Shown here: piece by piece, positions 1 through 8,088 of the stretch
How the letters are laid out: each line of letters starts with the position of its first letter
Position numbering within the stretch: the stretch's first letter is position 1
Assembly: GCF_002723835.1 (NCBI RefSeq)
Contig: NZ_BEWG01000022.1
Span: forward strand, 1-64,000
Origin: Mycobacterium sp. shizuoka-1
GTDB lineage: Bacteria; Actinomycetota; Actinomycetes; Mycobacteriales; Mycobacteriaceae
Length of the DNA stretch: 64,000 nucleotides
Reading direction: 5' to 3'
Notes under the pieces: model-generated
Told to the model about the DNA's origin: nothing
The model's database searches: none
What the model saw: the letters and a program-made list of their open reading frames with translations, nothing else
Translations under genes and position numbers: made by a program

Positions 1-56
1 CCGCCCCGACCGGGCCCCCGCAACTAGGTCCATCCCACATCCTTAGGAGCAGTCCC

Positions 57-407
57 ATGGTCATCCGCAACGTCATCAGCGCCGCCCTCATCTCCGGCGC
101 CATGCTCGTCGGCAGCACGGCCACCGCAGCCGCCGACGAACCCAATTGCACGGCAGGCGATCTCACCCAGGTCCTCTCCGGCGTCAACGCGGGCATGTCG
201 GTCTACCTCTTCACCCATCCCGACGTGAACGCCTTCTTCACCAGCCTCAAGGGCATGTCCCGCGAGGAGATGCGCAGCGCGGTCTCCGATTACCTCGCAG
301 CGAACCCCGACATCAAGGACCAACTCAAGGCGGTGCGCCAACCCGCCGCGGACTTCCGGGCCCGCTGCGACGCGACCATGCCTGACGACATCGGCCCGGT
401 GGGCTGA
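57..407 (+). CDS. Secreted haem-binding (MHB/haemophore-like) protein
   Basis: 116 aa. Residues 1-26 form a signal peptide (hydrophobic core, then ATAAADEP, a likely cleavage site). The mature part is about 90 residues and mostly helical, with a Cys near the start (NCTAG) and one near the end (ARCDAT) that could pair. This size and two-Cys layout, and the repeated 'YL..NPD' and 'F.T' pattern, fit the mycobacterial haemophore (MHB) family, of which Rv0203 is the known member. Family knowledge: such proteins bind haem extracellularly and pass it on to MmpL transporters. Family assignment is from remembered pattern, and haem binding is inferred. It stands alone; the next gene is convergent and ends at 501. 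Confidence 0.7.
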   Translation: MVIRNVISAALISGAMLVGSTATAAADEPNCTAGDLTQVLSGVNAGMSVYLFTHPDVNAFFTSLKGMSREEMRSAVSDYLAANPDIKDQLKAVRQPAADFRARCDATMPDDIGPVG

Positions 408-500
408 CGGGCCGATGTCCCCGACCGCGAAATTGACGTCACGCAGGCGTGCTCTCGCACTTCCCCTGCGTGGCGTCGATTTCGGCGCCGCACAACCCCG

Positions 501-1952
501 CTAGCGCGCCGACCGCTTGCTGCCGGCGGTGCCGGACTTCTTGGCCGACTTCGACCCACTGTCGCCGGCCTTGGCCGCCGAGGACTTGTTGCCGCTGGGC
601 ACCTTCGCCCCGCCGATGCGGAAGTTGTTGATCGCGATGCCCGGGTTCACCTTGGTGACGTTCTGACCGTTTGCGAAGATGGTGCCGGCCAAGGCAAGCG
701 GACCGGGGCCCGCCTTCACGGTGTTCGTCCCGCCCAGGACGTTGAAGCCGGCGCTGAAGTTGCCACCCGCTCCGCCCGCGGACACCGTGTTGCCGCCGCT
801 GAGCGTGTTCAGCGTCAGGTTCCAGTTGCTGCCCGCACCACCGACAGTCAAGGTGTTGTTGCTGCCGATGAAGTTGAACACCGCGTTCTGGTAGCCGCCC
901 TGCGAGATGAGTTGGTTGTTGACGCCGCCGATGAAGTTGGTGGCGGTGTTGTAGATGCCGGCCGTGATCGAGACGACGTTGCCGGTGCCGAACCAGTTCT
1001 GCGCGTTGTTCCCGTAGCCGCTGCCCGTCGACGTGACAGTGTTGTTGCTGCCGAAGAGGTTTCCGACGGTGTTCTGGTAGCCGCCGGTGGCCGTGACGGT
1101 GTTGCCGTTGCCGAAGATGTTGCGGCCCCAGTTCGCATAACCACCGGTGGTCGTGACGGTGTTGTTGCTGCCGAACAGGTTGGTCGCGGTGTTCACCAAG
1201 CTCCCGGCCGTCACGACGGTGTTGTTGTCGCCGAGCAGGTTGGTGGCCCAGTTCCAGACCCCGCCCTGCGCGGTGACCACACTGTTGCTGCCGAACAGGT
1301 TGGTGGCCAAGTTGATCACCGAACCCGTACCCGCGGAGCCGGACTCGACGATGTTGTTGCGCCCACCCCAGTTCGAGGCGATGTCGAAGAAGCCGGCCGC
1401 CACCACCCGCATGCTGTTGGGATCACCGGCAGTCCCGCGGCCGAACAGATTCAGCGCGATGTTGCCCAGTCCACCGGTGCCACCGGCGGTCACCGTGCTG
1501 CTGGTCGTCGGCGCATTCGGCGGGGTGACATTCAGCGCGATGTTGAGCCCGAAGTTGGCCAGCGAGCCCGAACCTTGCGTCACCGCAGCGCCATTCGGCC
1601 CGAGCTGAGTGGCGATACCGAACAAGCCTTCGGCGTTCGCCGACGACCCGTTGCCGACCGCGGTCGCGATGGTGAACGCGTCACCGGTGGTGGCGGCGGC
1701 GTTGGTCCCGACCGCGAAGGCGCCGCCGAACAGCCCGCTGGCGTGTGCGGTGGCACCGGACCCGAGCGCGACGGCGATGCTCAGCGGCGTGCTGGAGCAG
1801 CTCGCGTTGTTGCCCAGACCGAAGAACGAGGCGCAGCTCGCATTCGCCGTGGGGGCCGACCCCAGGGCCGCCGCAGCGAGCACACTGCCGGCCGCCGCGC
1901 CGGCGACGAGGATGCCGGTGAGGGTCGAACGAGACTTGGTGACGGCGGTCAT
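501..1952 (-). CDS. Secreted Asn/Gly/Thr-rich repeat protein (NNTV repeats)
   Basis: 483 aa from the ATG at 1952; an in-frame start further upstream would run into the preceding gene. The ATG overlaps the stop of that gene as ATGA, so translation is probably coupled. Residues 1-38 are a signal peptide ending ANAS. The body consists of imperfect repeats of 18-22 residues around NLFGSNNTVT, NIFGNGNTVT and NWFGTGNVVS, with aromatic and Asn residues at regular spacing, as in right-handed beta-helices or the repeat parts of PE_PGRS/PPE-MPTR proteins. There is no PE or PPE domain. The last 35 residues are rich in Lys, Ser, Ala and Gly. Two Cys pairs lie just after the signal peptide. Function unknown; a surface-exposed structural or adhesive role is inferred. 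Confidence 0.8.
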   Translation of the reverse strand: MTAVTKSRSTLTGILVAGAAAGSVLAAAALGSAPTANASCASFFGLGNNASCSSTPLSIAVALGSGATAHASGLFGGAFAVGTNAAATTGDAFTIATAVGNGSSANAEGLFGIATQLGPNGAAVTQGSGSLANFGLNIALNVTPPNAPTTSSTVTAGGTGGLGNIALNLFGRGTAGDPNSMRVVAAGFFDIASNWGGRNNIVESGSAGTGSVINLATNLFGSNSVVTAQGGVWNWATNLLGDNNTVVTAGSLVNTATNLFGSNNTVTTTGGYANWGRNIFGNGNTVTATGGYQNTVGNLFGSNNTVTSTGSGYGNNAQNWFGTGNVVSITAGIYNTATNFIGGVNNQLISQGGYQNAVFNFIGSNNTLTVGGAGSNWNLTLNTLSGGNTVSAGGAGGNFSAGFNVLGGTNTVKAGPGPLALAGTIFANGQNVTKVNPGIAINNFRIGGAKVPSGNKSSAAKAGDSGSKSAKKSGTAGSKRSAR

Positions 1953-4123
1953 GCGGTTGCTCCGATCAGAACGTAGTGAGAAACGATGCGCGAGTTCGCG
2001 GCGGCTGCCGCGCTCCCGGCCGGGTTGAACCACAGCGCTGCGCCGGACGCCATCCCGAAGAACAGCGCCAACGCCGCGCCGGCCAGCTTGCCCACGGCGA
2101 ACCCGATCGGGTTGTCGCCGAACAACGCGCCGATTCCGGTTCCGACCGCCATGCCGAGCGCAACCTGAAGGTCCTGGCTGTTCATCACGGCCGCGATCAC
2201 GGTGCTCACCAGCTCGGCTGCCGGGACCCCGTTGAGGATGTCGCCGGCGAGCCCGCCGATCAAGTCCTGGGCGGCCGGGTTGGATACCAGGGAGTCCACC
2301 GCGGCCTTCGTCACCGTGCCTGCCAGCGGCTGGAGGACCGAATTGGACAGCGCTGTCCGATCGAGCAGGTCCACGACGAGACCCTGCGCCACGACGCTGA
2401 CCACCTCTTGCACGGCGGGCGCTTTCAGAACACCTTGCAGTGCGGCCGGGACCGTGGCATTGAACGCTGCGACGACGGCGGCGTCGGCCTGCAGCGAGCC
2501 CAACGCCGCGAGTACCGCATCCGAGAGCGACGTTCCGGCCAGCAGCGCGGCGACGATCTGGGTGGTGGCCGCGGACAAGGCGTCGGCCACGCCGGCCTGG
2601 CCGAGGAAGCCGGTCACCACCGCACCCGCCGTCGCGGCGAGCTGCGCCGCCGAGGCCGGATCGGCCAGAGTGTTCACCAACGTCGGGCCGTAGCTGGGGC
2701 CGAGTAGCGCGCCGAGGTAGTCGCGGACGGCGGCGTTGCCGGCAACGTCGTTGACCAGCGCGGTGACGGTGCTACCCAACGCCGAGACCACGCCGGTATT
2801 GGTGGCCAACGAGGACACCGCGGTGCCGGCGGCGGGCGCCAGGGCCGCGACGAAGGCGGAATCCGACAACAGTCCTTGCCATGCCGTGTCCAGTGCGTCG
2901 AGCCAGTTCTGCCCGCCGAGGTATCCCGTGCCGAACGCGGTGACGAAATCGCCCAACGCGGCGGAAACACCGGGGGTGGCCAAGATGGTGGTCACCCCCG
3001 CCCCGACGGCCGAGGCCAGTCCCTGCATCGCGGCGGAATTGCTCAACAAGCCCTGCACCGCGTTGCCGACGGCGCTGCCGAGGCCGTCGGCAACGGCGCC
3101 GCCTCCCAACGCCTCCGACACCCACCCGTCGGCGAGGTCACCCAGCCAGGTGGCCAGGGCCGGGCCGCTGGTCAGGTCGACGATCGCTTGGGAGGTGGCC
3201 GACGCCAACGCGGCCCGCACCGTCGCGTTACCGAAGAAGGCGGCGACCTCGTCGGACGAGGTGGCGATCAGTGAGGTGAGGTAGTTGCCCAGCGGTGCGA
3301 GGTCGTCGGTGGCCAGGCCTGCGACGATCGCGTCGTACTGCGCCCCTGTCGGCTGCGACGTGGCGGCGATCGCGTCGATGGCCCCCTGCACACCCGGGTT
3401 GCCGAGCACGGTCCGCACCAGGCTGGCCGCGGTGTTGCCGATGACCGTGCCCACCGGCTTGGGCACGCCGAAGTAGGCGTCCAGCCCGTTGGAGATCTTC
3501 GCCGAAAAGAACTGCAGGATGGTGTTATTCGTGGCCAGCCGGTTGATCTCGGCGCCCACCGCGCCGTTGGTCAACAGATCCTGGATGCCGTCGGCGACAA
3601 TCGGCGCCAGTTCGTCGGCGATCGGGCTCCACCCGCGCAGCCGGGTGTCGATGAAGTTCCTTACGGCGCTGTTCAGCGCCGGGCTGGCAGTCGGCGCCAC
3701 CGGCGGATCTCCGGTGTCACTGGCACTGGGTACCAAAGGCGCTGCGCTGCTGACGGTTCCGCGGCTGGGAAGCTCGATCAGGCGGGCTGATCCGGCGAAT
3801 TCGCGGCGAGTGGCCGCCGCCACCGCCCACGACAGCGGCGTGGCGGCTGGCGCCGGAGCGTTGCCGGTTCCCAGCCGGTCCACCGGTGTGCGGCCGGCCG
3901 CCGACAGCGCACCGTAAGGCTTGGCGGCCTGCTTGGCGGCGCGAGTGGCGGGCTTCGCCGAGTGGCGCGGCGCGTGCTTGCCGGAGGACGAGGTGCTCTT
4001 GCCCGAGTCGCCTGCTCCGGTGTCCGCGGACGCCACCGCGGGCAGTGCCGCGATCACGCCGCCGACGCCCAGAGCCACGGCCAATGCCCCGACTCGACCG
4101 ATGTAGCGACCTTGCTGTCCCAT
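1949..4123 (-). CDS. Large secreted Ala-rich helical-repeat protein, short paralogue
   Basis: 724 aa from the ATG at 4123, chosen because the same MGxxGQQGRYIGRVG-type N-terminus starts the paralogue at 7855. Residues 1-35 are a signal sequence, followed by a basic Ser/Lys/Ala linker and then the motif PLSWAVAAATRRE, which I remember from the N-termini of many large mycobacterial exported proteins. Residues about 170-640 are amphipathic Ala/Val/Leu-rich helices in tandem, including AVGNAVQGLL near residue 356 and a WQGL.SDSAF unit near 420. A Gly-rich hydrophobic segment of about 45 residues with GMASG lies close to the C-terminus. Function unknown. It is co-transcribed with the NNTV-repeat gene (4-nt overlap). 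A 25-bp block upstream is identical to one upstream of the paralogue. Confidence 0.8.
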   Translation of the reverse strand: MGQQGRYIGRVGALAVALGVGGVIAALPAVASADTGAGDSGKSTSSSGKHAPRHSAKPATRAAKQAAKPYGALSAAGRTPVDRLGTGNAPAPAATPLSWAVAAATRREFAGSARLIELPSRGTVSSAAPLVPSASDTGDPPVAPTASPALNSAVRNFIDTRLRGWSPIADELAPIVADGIQDLLTNGAVGAEINRLATNNTILQFFSAKISNGLDAYFGVPKPVGTVIGNTAASLVRTVLGNPGVQGAIDAIAATSQPTGAQYDAIVAGLATDDLAPLGNYLTSLIATSSDEVAAFFGNATVRAALASATSQAIVDLTSGPALATWLGDLADGWVSEALGGGAVADGLGSAVGNAVQGLLSNSAAMQGLASAVGAGVTTILATPGVSAALGDFVTAFGTGYLGGQNWLDALDTAWQGLLSDSAFVAALAPAAGTAVSSLATNTGVVSALGSTVTALVNDVAGNAAVRDYLGALLGPSYGPTLVNTLADPASAAQLAATAGAVVTGFLGQAGVADALSAATTQIVAALLAGTSLSDAVLAALGSLQADAAVVAAFNATVPAALQGVLKAPAVQEVVSVVAQGLVVDLLDRTALSNSVLQPLAGTVTKAAVDSLVSNPAAQDLIGGLAGDILNGVPAAELVSTVIAAVMNSQDLQVALGMAVGTGIGALFGDNPIGFAVGKLAGAALALFFGMASGAALWFNPAGSAAAAANSRIVSHYVLIGATA

Positions 4124-4150
4124 GCATCCACCCGACGTTGACGTGATAGC

Positions 4151-4175
4151 TAATTTGCTAGGGGTATAGCACACC
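4151..4175 (-). promoter_or_regulatory. Conserved 25-bp upstream block (copy 1)
   Basis: These 25 bases are identical to 7887-7911, and each copy lies about 30 bp upstream of a gene of the paralogous pair. Read toward the gene, the block contains TGCTA-N6-TAGCA, a 16-bp inverted repeat whose spacer is TACCCC, so that TATACC could also serve as a -10 hexamer. The flanking sequence has diverged much more, except for a nearby GACGTCA-like stretch. Promoter plus operator is the inference. Confidence 0.6.
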
Positions 4176-4204
4176 GCGACGTTGACGCGGAGGTGTATGA
4201 GCGG

Positions 4205-7200
4205 CTAACTGAATTCAGCCGCGCCCGACCAGGCCGGATAACTCGGCCGCAACACACCCCCGCCGCGCCCGTCGCCGACGATCACGGTGACCGCAAACGC
4301 GCCGGACGCCCCCTGATCGACCAGGTACGCGTTGCCGACGGCCGCCGCCGGGGCCGTCACGGACCTGATCCGCTCGACCAACAGAGCCGTTCCCGACGCC
4401 ATCCCGATCGCCAGCGCCGCCGTCGCACCGATCACCCGGCCCACCAGGAAGCCGACCGGATTGGCCCCGAAGAGCGACCCGACCCCCGCCCCGACGGCCA
4501 TACCGAACGCGATCTGCAGTTGCGGGCTGTCGATGACGGCCTGCAGCACGGTGCCGACCAGGTCGCTGGGCGGCGTCCCGTTCAGCAGGTCGCCGGCCAG
4601 GCTGCTGATGAGGTTCTGCGCGGCCGGGTTGGCCAGCAGCGAGTCCACCGCACCCTGGGTCACCTGACCGGCCACCCCGTCCAGCAGCGGATTGTTCAGC
4701 GAGGTCCCCTCCAGCAGGCTCACCACGACATCACGCGCGGCCGCACCGAGGGCCTGCTGGACCGAGGGCACCGTGAGTACCTGCTTCAACGCCTCCGGCA
4801 CCACGGCGTCGAGCGCGGCCTTGATGACCTGGTTGGTCTCCAGCGATTGCAGCGCGCTCTGCACCGCGTCGGACACGCTGGTGCCGGCCAGGACGGCAGT
4901 GACGATTCCGATAGCGGTGTGCGACAACACGGTCGCCACCCCGGTCTGCGCCAGGACACCGGTCACCATCGACCCTGCCGCCGCCGCCAACTGAGCGGCC
5001 GCACCCGGATCGGCCAGGATGCTGACGAGAACCGGGCCGTACTTCGGACCGACCAGTCCGCTGAGGTACGCCTGCACCGCGGTGTTCGGCGCCAAGTCGG
5101 CGACCACGGCGGTCACGGCTTCGCTCAGCGCCGAGACCAGACCGGAGTCGGTCACCACCGCATACACCGCGTTGCCTGCGGCCGCTGCCAGCGCCCCGGT
5201 GAACGCCGAATCAGCCTGCAGCCCTTGCCACGCGGTCTGCAGCGCCACCGCGGGATCGGTTCCGATCACCAGCGCCGACACGATCGTCGCCGCCGCGCCG
5301 GCCAGCGCCTCCGGAACACCGGAGGTATCCAGCAGCGTCGACACCGCCGAACCGAGCGTCGCCAGCACGCCGTCGACGACCGCCGGATCGGCCACCAGAC
5401 CCTGCACGGCACTGCCCACGGCCGCGCCGACTGCCGCGGCGATCGGATTGGCGCCCATCGCCGCCGTCACCAGCTGCTGCACCCGCTGCCCGATAATCGT
5501 CTGCACCGCCGGATCGGCTGCCGATCCGGTCACGATGTCGGAGATCATCGTGCCCACCGCCGATACCAGCGCGTGGTCGGTCACCAAAACCTTCACGGCT
5601 TTGCGCACGGCGGGGCCGACGGCGTCCTGGAAGGCGCTCTGGCTCAACAGATATTGCCCGGCCACCGCCGGGTCGGTTCCGGCTGCCAGCGCTGCTGCCA
5701 GCTGGCCGGCCGCCTCGCCGAGGGTCACCTTCATGCCTTGGGCATGCAGCAGGCTCGACAGCCCCGAACCCACTACTGCCAAAAGGCCGTCGACCGCCGC
5801 CGCATTGGCCACCAGACCCTGCACCGCGACCCCGACCGCGTTGCCGACACCCGCCGCCACCGGCCCTCCGCCCAGCGCCGACGTCACCGCGTGCACAACG
5901 GCTTGTCCGACAGCGGCTTGCACCGCCGAGTTGGCCGCCGACTGCGAGATCAGCGTCTGCACCGCCCCGGCGAGGGAGTTGACCGCGTTCTCGTTCACCA
6001 GAAGTTCGATCACCGCATCGGCGACGGCGGTGCCGACAGCGCCGGTGACGTCGGTGTTGGCCTGCACGCCTTGTAGCGCGGCCTGTAATGCCTGAGCAAC
6101 CGGGGTGCCGCCGACAACGGCGGTGCCGAACTGAGACACCGCACCGGCCAGCCCTTCGACGGCCTTGGCATCGTTGAAGAAACTGTCCACCACCGATTGC
6201 GCGAACGTCGCCAGACCTGCCACGGCCTGCGCGTCGCCCAGCAACCCCTGGACCGCGGCACCGACCGCGCTGCCCAGTCCCGCGGCCGCGGCGCCGCCAC
6301 CCAGTTGCGTCGTCACCCACCCGGCGAGCACGGCGCCGAGCGCCGCGGGCACGTCCGGCCCGTCGGCGAAGCCGTTGATCAGCGCCGCGACCACCGAACC
6401 CACTTGGTCGACGGTCTGAACGTCGCCGAAGAACACCGACACCGCATTGGCGACAGTGGCCACGACGGCGGGCGGGAGCGCCGAGGGCTGCGTCACCGGT
6501 CCGCCCTCGATGCTCTGCACAATGAAGAGGGCCAGTGCGTCGGCCACCCCGGCTTGGCCGAAGAAGAAGGACACCGAATCACCGAGCGCCCCGGCGATCG
6601 GATGACTCAGGCTCTCGATCGAGTTCACCACCCACGCATTGATGCTCGCGGAGACTTGCAGCGCGGCATCCGCATAGGCCGGGTTGCCGCCGAACAGCGC
6701 CGCGGCCACCGCGGCACCGACCTGATCGCCGAGGTATGCCGTAAGGGCTTGAGAATCGTAGGCGGACAACCATTTCGGCACGGTTTCGCCGGTCAGGACA
6801 TTCACCGCCTCCGCGGTCGCGGTGGCCAGTGCGGACGCGAACGCGCCGTCCGCGAACAGGACCGCAAGCCCCTTCTCGGAGTTGGGGACGATCGTCTCGA
6901 TGTAGTCGGCGAGTGGTTGAAGATCGTCGACGGCAAGCGCGATCAGGATCGTGCCCGGATCCGACGGCCGCACCGTCTTGACGAACTCGTTGATCGCTTC
7001 GCGGACCGGGGCATTGTCGGGTCCGCCGAACGCCGTTCGAAACCAGGTGACCGCAGCGTTGCCGACCACCACCGCGACCGGCTTGGGCACGTTGTTCGTC
7101 TCCAGCGCCGCAGCGATTTGCTGTGCGGCGAAGGTCAAGATCGCGTCGTTGGTGGCCAGCGCGTCGATCTCGGGGGCAACCGAACTCAACGTCAGCACGT

Positions 7201-7855
7201 CCCCGATCAGGTTGGTGACGATCGGCGCCAACTCGTCGGCAATCGGCGACAACTGCGTGTACTGCCGCAGGGCGTCGCGGACCGCGATGTCGACGGTGTG
7301 TTTCACCAACTCCCAGGCCAGGTTGTAGTCCTCGATGTCACCGGGCGTGGACGGCACCGTATCCGTCGTCTCGCTCGTCGTGATGACGGATGCGGCTGCG
7401 GCGCTGGGCTTTTCATCGGCACTGGCGGTGTTGACAACGCGGGCCGAATGAGCCACTCCGGCGGCCGGCTCGCCGGTGGTCGCCACGGCCACTGGAACCC
7501 GCAGGGCGGTGGGACGTGCCAATTCGCGCCGGGTGACCGCCAGCACTGCCCACGACAGCGGCTCGGTGATCGGAGCCAACGGGTTGTCACCCGCCCCCAG
7601 TTGGGCCACCGGGCGGCGACTGGCCACCGAGACGGTGCCGGTCGGCTTGGCAACCGCGACCGACTTTGGCGCGCGGGTTCCGGACTTGGCCGAACCGCGG
7701 GGGGCATGCTTACCGGCCGAGGAGGTGGTCTTGCCCGAGTCGCCGGTGTCGGCGTCGGCCACCGCCGGCACCGCGGCGATCAACCCGCCGACGCCCAACG
7801 CCACCGCCAAAGCTCCGACCCGACCGATGTAGCGGCCCTGCTGCCCCAAACCCAT
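4205..7855 (-). CDS. Very large secreted Ala-rich helical-repeat protein, long paralogue
   Basis: 1216 aa from the ATG at 7855. Signal sequence in residues 1-37, basic Ser/Lys linker, PLSWAVLAVTRRE motif at about 95-110, then Ala/Val/Gly-rich amphipathic helices for nearly 1000 residues. The unit AVGxAVQGLL followed by a helix ending in LL occurs three times (about residues 533, 678 and 817) but once in the 724-aa paralogue, so the longer form seems to have grown by internal duplication. WQGLQADSAF and YGPVLV segments align with WQGLLSDSAF and YGPTLV of the paralogue. Near the C-terminus is the same Gly-zipper hydrophobic segment with GMASG. No enzyme motif is seen. Codon use and GC are like the neighbours. 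Function unknown; cell-envelope location inferred. Confidence 0.8.
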   Translation of the reverse strand: MGLGQQGRYIGRVGALAVALGVGGLIAAVPAVADADTGDSGKTTSSAGKHAPRGSAKSGTRAPKSVAVAKPTGTVSVASRRPVAQLGAGDNPLAPITEPLSWAVLAVTRRELARPTALRVPVAVATTGEPAAGVAHSARVVNTASADEKPSAAAASVITTSETTDTVPSTPGDIEDYNLAWELVKHTVDIAVRDALRQYTQLSPIADELAPIVTNLIGDVLTLSSVAPEIDALATNDAILTFAAQQIAAALETNNVPKPVAVVVGNAAVTWFRTAFGGPDNAPVREAINEFVKTVRPSDPGTILIALAVDDLQPLADYIETIVPNSEKGLAVLFADGAFASALATATAEAVNVLTGETVPKWLSAYDSQALTAYLGDQVGAAVAAALFGGNPAYADAALQVSASINAWVVNSIESLSHPIAGALGDSVSFFFGQAGVADALALFIVQSIEGGPVTQPSALPPAVVATVANAVSVFFGDVQTVDQVGSVVAALINGFADGPDVPAALGAVLAGWVTTQLGGGAAAAGLGSAVGAAVQGLLGDAQAVAGLATFAQSVVDSFFNDAKAVEGLAGAVSQFGTAVVGGTPVAQALQAALQGVQANTDVTGAVGTAVADAVIELLVNENAVNSLAGAVQTLISQSAANSAVQAAVGQAVVHAVTSALGGGPVAAGVGNAVGVAVQGLVANAAAVDGLLAVVGSGLSSLLHAQGMKVTLGEAAGQLAAALAAGTDPAVAGQYLLSQSAFQDAVGPAVRKAVKVLVTDHALVSAVGTMISDIVTGSAADPAVQTIIGQRVQQLVTAAMGANPIAAAVGAAVGSAVQGLVADPAVVDGVLATLGSAVSTLLDTSGVPEALAGAAATIVSALVIGTDPAVALQTAWQGLQADSAFTGALAAAAGNAVYAVVTDSGLVSALSEAVTAVVADLAPNTAVQAYLSGLVGPKYGPVLVSILADPGAAAQLAAAAGSMVTGVLAQTGVATVLSHTAIGIVTAVLAGTSVSDAVQSALQSLETNQVIKAALDAVVPEALKQVLTVPSVQQALGAAARDVVVSLLEGTSLNNPLLDGVAGQVTQGAVDSLLANPAAQNLISSLAGDLLNGTPPSDLVGTVLQAVIDSPQLQIAFGMAVGAGVGSLFGANPVGFLVGRVIGATAALAIGMASGTALLVERIRSVTAPAAAVGNAYLVDQGASGAFAVTVIVGDGRGGGVLRPSYPAWSGAAEFS

Positions 7856-7886
7856 GGCACCCAACCCCCAACCTTGACGTGCAGGA

Positions 7887-7911
7887 TAATTTGCTAGGGG
7901 TATAGCACACC
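7887..7911 (-). promoter_or_regulatory. Conserved 25-bp upstream block (copy 2)
   Basis: Exact copy of 4151-4175, placed about 32 bp upstream of the start at 7855. It carries the same TGCTA-N6-TAGCA inverted repeat. Identity stops abruptly at both ends, apart from a shared TTGACGTG a few bases downstream on the plus strand, which suggests selection on the block itself. Confidence 0.6.
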
Positions 7912-8088
7912 CGAACGTCACTCTGGTTGCGCACTCCCAAAAATGCGTTGCTGGCCGCGGCGTTGACACCGAGCGGCTCGAGCCCCGATTACACTGCGCC
8001 GCATGGGCGAAGCGAGACGTTTCCCGGCCTTCGCTCGCCCAGGCGCGGTCGCCGTCTGCGCCGCCGTGGCCGAATCCTCGACCCGGTC

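Noticed and set aside
912-1976. Long plus-strand open frame (354 codons) opposite the NNTV-repeat gene
   Set aside because: It mirrors the repeats of the minus-strand gene, is Arg/Gly/Val-rich without a signal or domain, and has no ribosome site; a shadow of high-GC coding sequence.
4151-4175. Possible copper-regulator (CsoR/RicR) half site in the shared upstream block
   Set aside because: Only one ATACCCC half is present, and the second half needed for the GGGGTAT palindrome is missing.
4193-6076. 627-codon plus-strand open frame opposite the 1216-aa gene
   Set aside because: Arg/His/Gln-rich composition typical of antisense frames in Ala-rich genes; the minus frame has signal sequence and a paralogue.
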